Source: Hirsutella rhossiliensis
Taxonomy: Eukaryota; Ascomycota; Sordariomycetes; Hypocreales; Ophiocordycipitaceae
Direction of reading: 5' to 3'
Assembly: GCF_020360975.1 (NCBI RefSeq)
Contig: NW_025408678.1
Location: 744,001 to 808,000 of the forward strand
DNA length: 64,000 nucleotides
Shown here piece by piece: positions 53,866-64,000 of this stretch. Position 1 is the first letter of the stretch. The number at the start of each line of letters is the position of its first letter. The notes under the pieces were generated by a model. It did not search any database and was not told where the DNA came from. It worked only from the letters and a program-made list of their open reading frames with translations. Position numbers and translations under genes: made by a program.

Positions 53866-55282
53866 TCAGCTATGGACTCCAAATAGAGCTGCGCGAGAAG
53901 AAACCTAGGAGCGTGTTAAAATAATGCTGGACATATGCATGGAATGTAGGCCACGTACATGCCTCGCGCCGCACAGATAATGCTCTCCTTGATTTTCGTC
54001 TGAAATTCAAGCTTGTCCCGGACGAAACTGGGCAGCCGAAACATATTCCTATCAAGATACGTCCGGATGTCGTCGTCACTAGCACGGATTTCCAGTGACA
54101 TACTCTTGGCAAAACTCTCGCTGATAGTCGGGATGGACCTCGACGTGATAAAGACGTTGATCCTTTTGCTTTCAGCCTGGAGGCTGAAAACCTCTGAGAG
54201 CAACATGGATCGACATGCTTCAGAACATTCATCAATCGCATCGATGACAATGAAGATCCTCGCGTACGTGGCCGCTACAGATCGTAACGTCGCCGATATG
54301 TCGTGGAGTAGCGGTGCACGATCCTTCTCGAGTCTGTCAAAAAGCTCCGTCACGGTTCTCGACAGCGGAAGTTGGCCCTCAGCCAATTGTTTGAGGAGAG
54401 TAGCCAGCATGTGATCTACCGTCTGCTCGGCTTGTCGCTGGAAGTTGCAATATACATACGCAATTCCGGCGTCCGAATTGGCATGTAGATTCTTGGTAAG
54501 GTCATCGATGACGACGGATGTGAGGATTGTTTTTCCTGCTCCTGGAATGCCGGGACAGAACAGGGTTATTCCAGTGTCCTGCCGCCACGTTTTATACTCT
54601 TGCGAGTTCAGAAGCCATTGCCCGGTTCCTTCTTGACGGCGACGAAGAAAATCACGCTTCTGTAATGAATAATCTACCGGAGCAAGCCAACTGAGTGCAT
54701 CTAGTCGATCTCGGTCGGTTTGGCGTTGGTTCAGCAGATCTACGCATTTCTTTGTTTCCAAGACAAGACCACTAATCTGTGTTAGCGTTACGTTATTCTA
54801 ACATGGTGCTGAGTAAATACCTAGATATTCGCCAGAGGAAGGCGTTGAGTAGTGTGACATTGGATGCAAGCCTGTCTCGGAGCTCACGAATGTCGTCAGG
54901 CTGCCAGTTGACTTTTTTCCATACACGTTTCAGCCGACTGCCTAGACTCCCACCGCTTGATTCTATTCCAGAGTTTTTTGCCAGGGCCTCCTCTATGTCG
55001 AATAAAACATGGCGACAGCCGACGATGATGTCGCGTATTTCTGTTTGCTGCTGGTCGGTAATTCCCGTTTCGGAGAGAGCAACGTCGACGTCCTGGAGGA
55101 CAATGGAAAGGCTTCTCACCCTAGCAAAGACGATATTAGCGATTAATGGATGATGGTAACATGCGAACATACTCATCGGACAAGGCCTTGAATTGGTTGG
55201 GAGCGCCAAAGAACTCTTTGCGTAACTTGTTCGCAAGCTGGGCGACGCCGACGAAGTCCCCAACACTAAACCCGAAACTCAT

Positions 55283-56416
55283 TCTGAGATGCGATATGCA
55301 CTAGTCGTAAATTCAGCCCTGTAAGTTGCCTTGTCGGTGCCACGAGACAGGTCCTGGCTCGGCTTGCCGCGCAAGTTGGGTTTCTCGCTTTGCGACGAGC
55401 GGGGCTGCGCAGGCGGCAGCAAGACTACATAATGGGCCGCCTGACAAATCAGGTGATAATTATTATTCAATGTTCAATTCCATAACAGAGGAGGCTGCGC
55501 CGCCGGCGAACCAGAGTAGAGGCTCTGGGCGGCGCAATGATTGGGCAAGGGAAGGGGGCAGAAGGAGGCCCTAACAGCCCTTCGTCACCTCATTTCCTCG
55601 TTTCTTACAGTACTGGAGTCGTGTTTCTTGAGGGGGAAGTTGGATTCCGGACGAGAACAGTCGAGCAGTATCGAGCTTGCGAAGGTGGGAGGAAAAGGGA
55701 AAAGGCTCGCTCAGTGTCACAGCAAGAAATCAGGGATTGCCGTGTTTTTCCCTGCCATCAAAGCTCTCCTCAACCAAGTCCCCATCCAAATCTGCGGTCC
55801 ACGCAATGGTGTCGCGCCCGTCTACCGCGGCTGGCCTGTCCCGTTCCGTCTGCCAGTCGTCGAAGCTGCCAAGGGCATGGTCGGCGGTTACCGCATGATT
55901 CTGTACCGAGAGGATCGCGCCCGCCCTCTCGGATATAAGGATAAGAGTCTGTAGGTCTGTAGTAATTATGTCGATAAGTCGAGGCCTTGGAGAAGCATCC
56001 GTCAGGTAAGTTGGTGCCAAGACTTGGGGACGAGGCGGCGACGGGTATCCTGGCGGAAGAATGCTGAGCCTAGCAGGCGGGGGGCGTGTAGCAGAATCTC
56101 TGGCGGGAGTCGGTGCAGAGAAGTAAAAGCTTTGCCTACGGTATCCTGCAGAAACGATGAAAAGCAGCAGCGGGCGAGAAGAAGCTGCAATTCTGGTTCA
56201 TTTGATGAGTCTGGCAGACAAGACTGGAGTTGAAGGTATCGGGCAGGAAAAGCGGGTTAGTCAGAGGTCTGTCCCCAATGGGGCCAGCACCTGGGCTAGC
56301 TCCAGTCACTAGAAACGCGACACCTTGCAGCTTTCCACCTCCTTTCACCCACCCAACGCACAATCCCCAAGCAGAGCGCCAGCACCGACCCCCTAAACAC
56401 CCCCGACCGACCAGCC
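55283..56416. other. Intergenic region
   Basis: Upstream of the receptor gene (-) and of erv25 (+). A frame at 55541-55954 (+) and another at 55730-56020 (-) are open, but I cannot assign either to a family. Confidence 0.5.
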
Positions 56417-57215
56417 ATGGCATCGCAACGCCCGCCGCTGCTGCAATGGCTCTGCGGCCTGCTGCTGCTCGCCTGCGCCGCCAACGCCCTCAAGTTCGAC
56501 CTGGCCGCGCACTCGGGCGCCGAGAACCAGCGCAAGGAGAGGTGCATCCGCAACTTCGTCCCCCGCGACACGCTCGTCGTCGTCACCGTCACCTCGGACG
56601 GCTTCAAGGGCGACGGCATGATGGTCAATGTTCACGTAGGCCGCCTTGGTGCAGCGATGGGGGAGGAGAGAGCGAGCGACGGCTGACTTGGCCGACCCCA
56701 GATCCGCGATGCCCTGGGCAACGAATACGCCAGGCCGAGGGACGTTGTCGGCGAGTCCCGCTCCGTCTTCACCTCGCACGACGATGCGCACTTTGACGTG
56801 TGCTTTGAGAATATCCAGTCAGGATGTACGTCTGAACCCATACGCGTTACCTCTGTCACTCTAACCCGCCTCCCCCCTTCCCCCCCCCCCAGCCCGCCGC
56901 CCCAACCCCTCCTTGCGCCACATCGAGCTCGACATCGACATCGGCGCCGACGCCAAGGACTGGTCCGCCATCCAGGCCACCGAGAAGCTCAAGCCCGTCG
57001 AGGCCGAGCTGCGCCGCATCGAGGAGCTCACGGCCGAGATCGTCCAGGAAATGGACTACCTGCGCGTGCGCGAGCAGAAGCTGCGCGACACAAACGAGAG
57101 CACGAACACGCGCGTCAAGTGGTTCGGCGTCGGCACCACCTGGCTGCTCATCGGCCTGTGGGCCTGGCAGATTATGTACCTGCGCGCCTACTTTCGCTCC
57201 AAGCACCTCATCTAG
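56417..57215 (+). CDS. erv25: p24-family cargo receptor Erv25
   Basis: Exons 56417-56635, 56702-56825 and 56893-57215 give 221 residues. A signal peptide ([17 protein letters not shown]) is followed by the GOLD domain: [18 protein letters not shown] and [11 protein letters not shown], with the paired Cys. Then come [13 protein letters not shown] and a coiled coil ending [16 protein letters not shown]. One transmembrane helix leads to a short cytosolic tail ending KHLI, a dilysine-type retrieval signal. Erv25 works with Emp24 in COPII vesicles between ER and Golgi. The second intron ends in an unusually long C-only tract before AG. Confidence 0.95.
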
Positions 57216-57844
57216 CACTCCTCGTCATCTATTCACATCTGGCCTTTTCTTTGCTGCGCCCCTTCTCCCGTGGCTGATGGATGGGCTCGTGGGCACGGAA
57301 TGTGCTTGTTTCGGACATGCTGGCGTTTTGCACATGATTATCAACGATAGGGATGGGGGGAGGGAGCGGGGATGATGGGGAACGAAAAGGGGGATTCGCA
57401 TGTGTTTGGAGTAGAGCAATTGTGCCTGTAGCTGGCAGAAGTTGAAGCGGTTCATGAGGCTCTTGAGTCTCGGCTTTCTTAGACACCCTGGCTCATGTGT
57501 TAACACTGTGGGATGTTATCAACACAACTCCTCCAGAAACAAAAGCAAGGAGAACAAGAGATCCAACTGGCTAAAACTACTCGGGATTTACGTCCCAAGG
57601 GTCCACGATTCAATCGAGGTTTAAAGAGGGGCCGAGGTTAACAGCAAAACCAGCCCGTCATAGGTTATAGGCTACTGGCGCGCCCAACTGCGTGGCAAAC
57701 GCTCCTCTCCTTCGGCTACTTGCCAGCCCTCCAAAACAAAACACCATCACCAAGAACAGCGCCCTTAGGAACCCCCAATTCGCCCACCCGCCCAAACCAG
57801 ACACACAGCTCCTCGACGAAACCGCAACGGCAAATCCCCCCGCC

Positions 57845-58607
57845 ATGGCTACCCCATCCCTCCGCCCCGCAGCCCGGCGCATCGCCCTCGCCAGCCACCG
57901 CAGCCTCGCCTTGTCCCTCGCGCCGCCACGACGAAGCCTCAGCTCCCCCCCCTCGTCTCCGTCGGCGTCCGGCCCGGAGCTCGAGGTCGGCGAGCTCCAA
58001 GGCGCCAAGTTCCGCATCGAGCCCCTCCGCCGCACCGGCGAGGACGCCAAGACCAAGCGCGCCCGGCTTCTGTGTGCGTCTTTGCCCCCTCGCCCTTCTG
58101 ATCTTGTTTCTTTATGCTGCCATCTTCTTCTTTTGCTGACGACGCCCCTCGTTCACCAATGGAATAGACCAGTCCCGCAAGCGCGGCACCCTCGAGTCAG
58201 ACCTCCTCCTCTCCACCTTTGCCGCCGCCCACCTCCCCTCCATGACGTCCGCCCAGCTCGCCGACTACGACCTGTTCCTCGACGAAAATGACTGGGACAT
58301 TTACTACTGGGCCACGCAGGCCGAGCCTTCCTCCTCCTCATCAGCCTCCGCCGCACCACCGTCCACAAACCCCGCCGATGGCTCGTCCCCGGCCGCCGCC
58401 GCCGATGGCTTTGTGCGCCAGAACCCGCCCCAGGGCGAGTGGGCGCAGACGGTCGGCAACGTCCGCCCTGCCTACCGTCCCGTCCCCTCGCGCTGGCGCG
58501 ACAGCCAGATCCTCGCTCTCTTGCGCGACCACGTCTCGAGGCGGAGCGCGAACGGCGCCGAGGCCAAGGGTATGGGCTTTATGCCACCCTTGGAGGCCGG
58601 GCGATAG
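57845..58607 (+). CDS. sdh5: Succinate dehydrogenase assembly factor 2 (Sdh5/Emi5)
   Basis: Exons 57845-58073 and 58168-58607 (94-bp intron, GTGCGT donor) give 222 residues. A mitochondrial presequence ([23 protein letters not shown]) precedes the conserved core: [15 protein letters not shown] across the splice site, [10 protein letters not shown], and [17 protein letters not shown]2 promotes covalent FAD attachment to Sdh1 in the mitochondrial matrix. A long Ser/Ala/Pro-rich insertion and an extended tail lie after the core. I excluded an in-frame upstream ATG at 57692 because MATPSLRP starts a typical presequence. Confidence 0.93.
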
Positions 58608-59194
58608 GACAGGACAGAGGAATGGGGAAGACAGCGATGTATACATGTATCAACAAGCAAGGCTTGTACCAATATGTCGTTGGGCAATCACATTCAGCCA
58701 GGGGTCGGCACCGAACACGGAATCAAAGCGGGCATATGCTTCCAAAGGGGCGCCGACATCAAAGGCGCCCCTAGTATCTCGAGATTGCCAGACTTCACTG
58801 TGCTTTGTACAGAGTCGGGTAAAAGCGACACCAAAAAGGCGGACAGAGAGAAAGGGGCCTCCTCCGCTCACCATGCCTGCAACATAAACTCCTCAACATG
58901 CCCTCAAGCCTGATAATGCCGTCGGAAGAGCTCTCTGCCAGCCCAGCCTGCCCCGTGCTCCTGGCGATTCGGTGGTAGCGGCAAACAATCCGTCGGGGCT
59001 GTGACCACAGATCAAGGTCGAAAAAAAGAAACAAGAAGGGTAAAAGGAACGACAAGGAGTAAGGCGGAAGAGCCGGAAAAGGACACCAAACCAAGCGCCT
59101 CATCTCATCATCAAAGAAACGTCTCGTAATTACCCGACGTGTCGCCCCTTTCCCCAGGATATTGAATTTGCTTCAAGGTCGGCGCAACCGCTCC
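58608..59194. other. Intergenic region between convergent genes
   Basis: 3' regions of sdh5 (+) and dsn1 (-). No gene seen. Confidence 0.6.
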
Positions 59195-60772
59195 TCACCC
59201 GCCGTTGCCCTCGGGTAGGATGCTGCTCAGGCTGCGGAGCACCTCCATGATGGGCATGTCCCTTGTCCCCGTGCTCGTCCTCTCCCGCTGCTCGCGCTCC
59301 CGCAACCGCACCGCGCTGATTTTCAGTAGCCGGTCGGCCTCCTTGCCGGCTACCAGGACGCGTTGTTCCAGCTTGTGCACGTTATCCGCTAGCTGGTCTA
59401 CTTCAAACTCCAGCGACGACTGTATCTTCCGTAATCTTCCCTCCGTCTCGGACCGTACCGTGGCAAAGGAATTTCTCTCGTCGGCCAAGTACCCTCTGAT
59501 CTTGCCCTCGTCTGGGTCTAGCAGATCGAAATCCGGTAGTGTGATCGTGTCCGTCTCGTCTGGTGCGAAGAGGGGCGGCTGTTCTGGGGGCAGTTTCCGT
59601 ATTGCTAGCCACGCCTTCTTTTCTTCCTTCAGTCTAAGGGGTGTGGTCAGCAGCAGGATCCTACACATGCATCTTCGCGCGCCACCTACCTTTGAATCTT
59701 GCCTTCTAGCGAGGCCACCTTTTCGTCCAGCTCAATGTTGCGCGGGTTCGGTTTCCGGGCGACGGTTCTAGGCTCCGGCACCGTGTCGTCTCTGCTGAAC
59801 CAGTCTGAGAACTCGGATCGGGACGCAAAATCCTTAAGTAGTTGGTCCTGTATCGCGCGAGCTGCCAGATTTGTTAGCTTTGCAGCCTCCTAGGCGGCCG
59901 GCTCGACGTACCTCCAAGTATCGCGTTCGAGTTGGGCGTGCCGTGTGGAGGTTTTGCGGCGAGGGCGCGTTCGCCGCACCACATCAAGAGCTGCTTCATC
60001 CGCCTGGGCTCCGGCAATCCCTCTGCCTCGATGTGCTTGTAGAATTCGGCCGCGTCCACCTCACGATGTGGAATCGCAGTCTGTCCGTTTTCAATCAGGG
60101 AGCTCGCCCTGCGACCGCGCGATCCCAGGCTACTCCTCCGATTTGAATTTCCTTTTCTGCGCATCTCCTTGTTGCGATTGATGATGGGCGTGTCGCTCAT
60201 GGGAAGCGCAATCTTGGCGGATTCGACGGGGGGTGCCTGCTGCTGCGGCGATTCGACCGCCTCCTCGGATATGCGAGACGCCTTTGGCCTGCCGCGACTC
60301 TTGCGCGTTGCACCATTTAGTTGGATTTCCTCCACTATGGCGTCCCCGGATAGCCGCTTGCTTTGCCGAGTTGCTCTTTTGGGTACCGGCGGTTGCAGTT
60401 CGTCTTGCTGCGCGTCGAAGCTTGCTTTCCGTCGCGAGGATCTTCTCGTGCCAGGTGCGGTTGTTGCCGCGGGTGCGGCGGCGGCGGCAGCTGCTGCTCT
60501 GGGTGTGCTCGTGCTCGTGATCGATTCCTTGGCTGCCTTGCCCTTGGCTGGCGGCCGCCCTCGCGCCGGCTTCTTCGCCGGTTCCTGCTCATCCGTCTTG
60601 GCCCGCTTGGACTTGCGAACAAACTGAAAGTCGTCATCCTGCTCATACTCGGCCGCAGCTACAAAACGCCGTCAGTAAGCCCCCCTCTGCCGCGCGCAAA
60701 GGACCACCACCCGCGCGTCAAAGACTTACCCGCAAGCCGCTTGCTCGTCCGGCGCTTCTGGTGGTCGCTCAT
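59195..60772 (-). CDS. dsn1: Kinetochore MIND-complex subunit Dsn1/Mis13
   Basis: Exons 60772-60730, 60658-59912, 59861-59690 and 59633-59195 with three GT/AG introns give 466 residues. The N-terminal half is basic and disordered (for example KRLSGDAIVEEIQL, SRGRPKASRI). The conserved Mis13/Dsn1 region begins at GRRASSLIENGQ and continues with IPHREVDAAEFYKHIEAEG, LPEPRRMKQLLMWCGERAL and NSNAILGARAIQDQLLKDF; coiled coils follow toward the C-terminus. The Mis12/MIND complex links centromeric chromatin to the Ndc80 complex; the RRASS segment matches the position of Aurora B phosphosites in Dsn1. The start at MSDHQKRR is the first ATG that fits the exon structure. Confidence 0.92.
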
Positions 60773-62069
60773 GCTCAGGAGTTCCAGCGCCTGTCGGGTG
60801 GCCACGAGAGTCGTCATGGATGGCCGATTCGCGGTGGCATGGGGCGTCGTCGACTGGCAGAGGCAGCGGCAGAGGCAAAGGCGGCGAAGGGCCCCCCGGG
60901 TAGGCAAAAGCCGGTCGCGATGCGGTCGAGGCGTCGCGTAACGGCGGAGTTGTCGGCAAGTCGCGTCACAAGGCCTTCGTCGGCGGTGAGAGCTGGCGCA
61001 TCCAGGAAATTTTCGCGTCGGCGTTTGGGAGTCGATTCCCAGCGGCCTCCAGGGGGCACGGTGAAGGGGGATGATGAATGCAGTCGCCGACTAACGAGGT
61101 TCCAACGTGGGAGAGACTTGCCCCCCCCCGTTGTTTACCTTGGGGGAGGTGAGGCATAGGTTCCGCCTGTCGCGCTAAGCCCCTTAAGGTGACACGGCGA
61201 CCCCACTATCGAAGATTCAGCAACGCGGCTGCTGATTGGCCGACCAAATGGCGCTGTCCTCTATTCTCCTCTGCAGAGTAATAGTACCTAGGCCAAGCCA
61301 TCGTCATCTGCTTCATCGCAGACCGCAGATGAGCATGGCTCTAAACGATCGTAATTTCATTTGGGCGTTATCAGGTGCGCTTGTCAATGGACCTCACGAC
61401 CACGCAACTGAGTAGTCGCCGCTCCGTGTTCGACACAATCTTGTCACAGGATATTGTCAACAACCATCTTGTGAGGCACAACTCTCCTCTCTTGCTGTCT
61501 TGCGCGCCATCTTTCGCGTGCGCGGTGGTGTAGCTTCCATTGCCTGTAGCTACCGCTCCCGAAAAAGAACAAAGAAAATGGTCCTGACAACACCGAGCAT
61601 GCTCTCTGCCAGGTGTGGATTGTCCCAAACGCCACTATTAAACGCTCCCCTCTGCCCGAGTCTTTTTTCACATACTCATGCCCCGCCAGAAACTTTACGT
61701 ACAATATGAAGGGACAAGACATGCCCCATCAGGTGGCCGTGTCTGCGGACAGAACGATTCCACAGAAGGCTGAAGCTTCGAATGAAGCCGGCCGGACTGG
61801 ACGGAAGACGAGGCTGCTTTCCGCCCAGACACGCACTAGTTCTTCTCCGTGAAGTGTTGTTTTACAGGACGATTTGGAATGAGAGGACGTTTAAGCCCCT
61901 TCTCCGATCAAGTCACCGCCTGTGCGGGCACAGAAGCCAGGGCGGATTTATGGCTCATCGGCCATGGTTACTCCGAGGAGGCCAAATTTCACTGCGGGAA
62001 GAAGGGATCGGCGACTGGCGCCCAGTTGCCCATGACGTCGCCCTGCTCGTGTGCCGGCCGATTCTCGCT
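60773..62069. other. Intergenic region
   Basis: Promoter of dsn1 (-) and 3' untranslated region of atf1 (-). Frames at 61782-62405 are shadows or chance. No gene seen. Confidence 0.6.
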
Positions 62070-63907
62070 CTAGGAGAACCGACGTTGAACGCCTTGACCA
62101 GCCATGACCGGCTGGTTAGGCATCGGACCAGCCATACCGTAAGGGTTCATTTGGGCGTTAAAAGGCTCGACGACCTGCGACATGAAGGCACCGTGGAGCC
62201 CCTGTTGTTGGGTGACGGGACAGTCCTTGTGGGCGAGCAGAAGCGTCTTGAGGTTGACCACTTCCTCGCGCAGCTGCGTGATTTGTGCCGTCAACGCGTC
62301 ATTCTCGCTGCTGAACATTTCCACCTTGCTTTGCAGATTGGCCAGCCACTGCTTCTTTCTCTGGCGACACTTGAGTGCAGCAACGCTGATACGAAGCGAG
62401 GTTAGTCAACGTACCGATCGGCGACCAAGGCCCGGCGGTGACGGGGGCGTCTCACCGATTCCTCTCGAGAAAGTTCTTGCGCTTCTCATCCTCTGTCATC
62501 TTGGACTTGGAGCCGCCTTCGTCTTGCATTCCATTCATCTCGTCATCGGAAATGTCGGTACTACCATTGGTAACCCCACCGATGCTCTTGGCCCTCTTAT
62601 GCGGAGGAGCCTTGCCGGGCGCATCTTCCGCTTTCCTCCGGCCGTTGGTAGATGACATGTTCTTTTTGGCCTTGCCCCTTGGGTTCGGCTTTGCCTGCTC
62701 GCCGTCGTCCGACATGCGACTGCCCTCACTGACACCCCGTCCGGAATCGATCGACGCCGCGTGGGCATTCGAGGTTCGCGGCGAGGTTTCGGGATGCCGA
62801 GGTGATGCGGGTGCAGGATGCGCATGGGCCGAGGCAGACGTGGCTGGGAATTGACTCGAGCTTTGGTTTCCGTTGCGGCCTTGGGCGCCTTGTGCGAGCA
62901 TGAACAGGCCGTTAGCAGCATCGTTGTCGTGAGGATCAAAGGGCCCATGAGCTGGTTTCGACTCAGGCTTGACTGCTGGCGCTCCGTTGGGCATGTCCTG
63001 CGGCTGTGAGATGGCGGCTTGCTGCTGCTGTTGCTGCTGCTGCTGTTGCTGTTGTTGCTGTTGCTGCTGTTGCTGCTGGGCGGCGTTGGCGTGTTCGCGC
63101 TTGGCGGCGGCGCTGAGGGCTGTGCGGTGGAAGTCGATGGTGCTCGGGGTCGCACCGCCGCTGGCGAGCTGAGCAAAGAGAGCTTGTGAGTTGGGGCTCG
63201 GGGCCGGGAACATGGACCCACTGCCGCCGGGCGTGAGTCCCGACCTAAGGGACGATTCGTTGGGCGTGGGGAAGCCGCCACGGAGATGATGGGTGTCGGT
63301 AAAGTAGTCATTCGCGGGCCCTGACAACATGGCAGGACTGAGAGGACCGGTGCGCAGCGAGCCTCCACCCCAGTTGAAGGGAGTCGCGTTGGTGCCCGGC
63401 AGTAGCGAGGACGGCGAGGTCAGCGCGGCAACAGACGGGAGCTTTGTGCCGCCTGGGGTTTCCGGACCTCCGCCCCCGAAGGACTGCTCGAAGGGGTTGG
63501 GCTCCAGGCTGAGCGATCCGCCGGCCTGGGGCGCGAAGAAGTCGGGCGTGTTGTTGCCTTGTTGCTGCTGCTGCTGTGGTTGACCCGGTCGAGGCGGCGG
63601 CGCAAGCGGTTTGGCAGCTTCGGCATTGGATGAGCCCTCGAGCTTGCCGGCGGAATCGGTCTCTGCGTCGGGGGCCGGATCTGTCACGGGAATGAGCACA
63701 ACGGCGCGGTGTTTGGGAAGCTATGACGGTGATGCGGCGTCTTTGCTTGCTTGGCACGGGTAACAATGACGGTGATGGGACAATGGGAAGGTGCAGAAAG
63801 GTACACAGCGTCAAGGGAAGCTCACCTTGGCGTGGGGGCGTTTTGTTTGGTTGTTTGGGGGACTTCGACTGGCCCCGGGTGGAGGCGGCTGTGGGAGAAG
63901 TCCCCAT
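62070..63907 (-). CDS. atf1: bZIP stress transcription factor Atf1/AtfA
   Basis: Exons 63907-63826, 63680-62456 and 62385-62070 give 540 residues; introns are 145 and 70 bp with GTGAG donors. The N-terminus has the Atf1-type regions TPDFFAP, LEPNPFEQSFG, TPGGTKLPSVAALTSP and GGFPTPNESSLRSGLTPGG, which include SP/TP sites for stress MAP kinases. A polyglutamine run follows (encoded near 63010-63085). The basic region NFLERNRVAALKCRQRKK spans the second intron and is followed by a leucine zipper (LQSKVEMFSSENDALTAQITQL) and a C-terminus ending GQGVQRRFS, as in other Sordariomycete Atf1 proteins. It acts downstream of the Hog1/Sty1 MAP kinase in oxidative and osmotic stress, development and, in pathogens, virulence. 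Confidence 0.95.
63022..63080 (-). repeat. CAG/CAA repeat encoding polyglutamine in atf1
   Basis: About 20 Gln codons of mixed CAG/CAA type within the disordered middle of Atf1. Confidence 0.85.
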
Positions 63908-64000
63908 GATGACGACTGGGTATGATGTAGTATACTATGGGGAGGTGTAGCGAGCGCGATCAAGGGTGGGGTAGAGCCAGCCAAGGCAAAAACTGTAGGG

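Larger units (their letters stand above)
49309..55282 (-). pseudogene. NACHT-ankyrin (NLR-type) receptor gene split by a retrotransposon
   Basis: Upstream exons are 55282-55173, 55120-54821, 54771-53959 and 53904-53866, with good GT/AG introns. They encode an N-terminal domain starting MSFGFSVGDFVGVAQLANKLR, then NACHT with P-loop GIPGAGKT, Walker B-like IFIVIDAIDEC, sensor FITSRSIP, and finally FLLAQLYLESIA, where the LTR begins. Coding resumes at 50563 with PEAQEHLTATCLTYL, a segment that normally lies some 100 or more residues further on, then about six ankyrin repeats to a stop at 49309. The insertion is thus coupled with loss of the linker between NACHT and ankyrin parts. Receptors of this kind trigger incompatibility or defence responses. 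Both halves remain open otherwise. Confidence 0.87.

Noticed and set aside
55541..55954. 137-codon frame on the + strand and a facing 96-codon frame on the - strand (55730-56020)
   Set aside because: Neither matches a family I recognise, and both lie in a region without intron support. Left as unassigned.

Overview
The window is nuclear DNA of a filamentous ascomycete, most likely a Sordariomycete and probably Hypocreales. The evidence is GC-rich genes with short introns of about 50-150 bp carrying GT/AG borders and CTNAC-type branch points, clear orthologues of fungal proteins (StuA, SmF, U1-C, Erv25, Sdh5/SDHAF2, Dsn1/Mis13, Atf1), and NACHT-ankyrin receptor genes and BAHD/P450 genes typical of these fungi. 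No rRNA gene, CRISPR array or convincing tRNA was seen.

Layout. 1-10.1 kb: a gene desert rich in microsatellites that leads into stuA. It holds a complete Mutator-like DNA transposon (6158-9039) with perfect 56-bp terminal inverted repeats and a 9-bp target duplication, but a frameshifted transposase. 10.1-34 kb is the first core block: stuA, a coiled-coil protein, an amidohydrolase, a glycogen-binding-module protein (EsdC-like), SmF, an HD phosphohydrolase, an F-box pseudogene, a GPI-anchored repeat protein, a 1007-residue disordered protein and U1-C, which appears to contain a 6-nt microexon. 34-56 kb is an accessory block: a BTB protein, a cytochrome P450, a NACHT-ankyrin relic, a BAHD acyltransferase, a membrane-protein relic, a broken protein kinase, an APH-type phosphotransferase, a 370-bp TRIM retrotransposon, and a NACHT-ankyrin gene split by a deleted Ty3/Gypsy chromovirus. 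56-64 kb is a second core block: erv25, SDHAF2, DSN1/mis13 and atf1.

How the genes relate. The core blocks carry unlinked housekeeping functions: spliceosome (SmF, U1-C), early secretion (Erv25), kinetochore (Dsn1), mitochondrial complex II assembly, and developmental and stress transcription (StuA, Atf1). The accessory block carries secondary-metabolism-type enzymes and self/non-self recognition genes, most of the latter broken by mutation or transposons.

The most informative observations come from three mobile elements. The MULE sits about 1.1 kb upstream of the stuA start. The TRIM has identical 73-bp LTRs and a primer-binding site that fits a half initiator-Met tRNA (copia style). The chromovirus has an 11-nt site matching its own LTR (Tf1-style self-priming), and its insertion coincides with a deletion inside the receptor gene.
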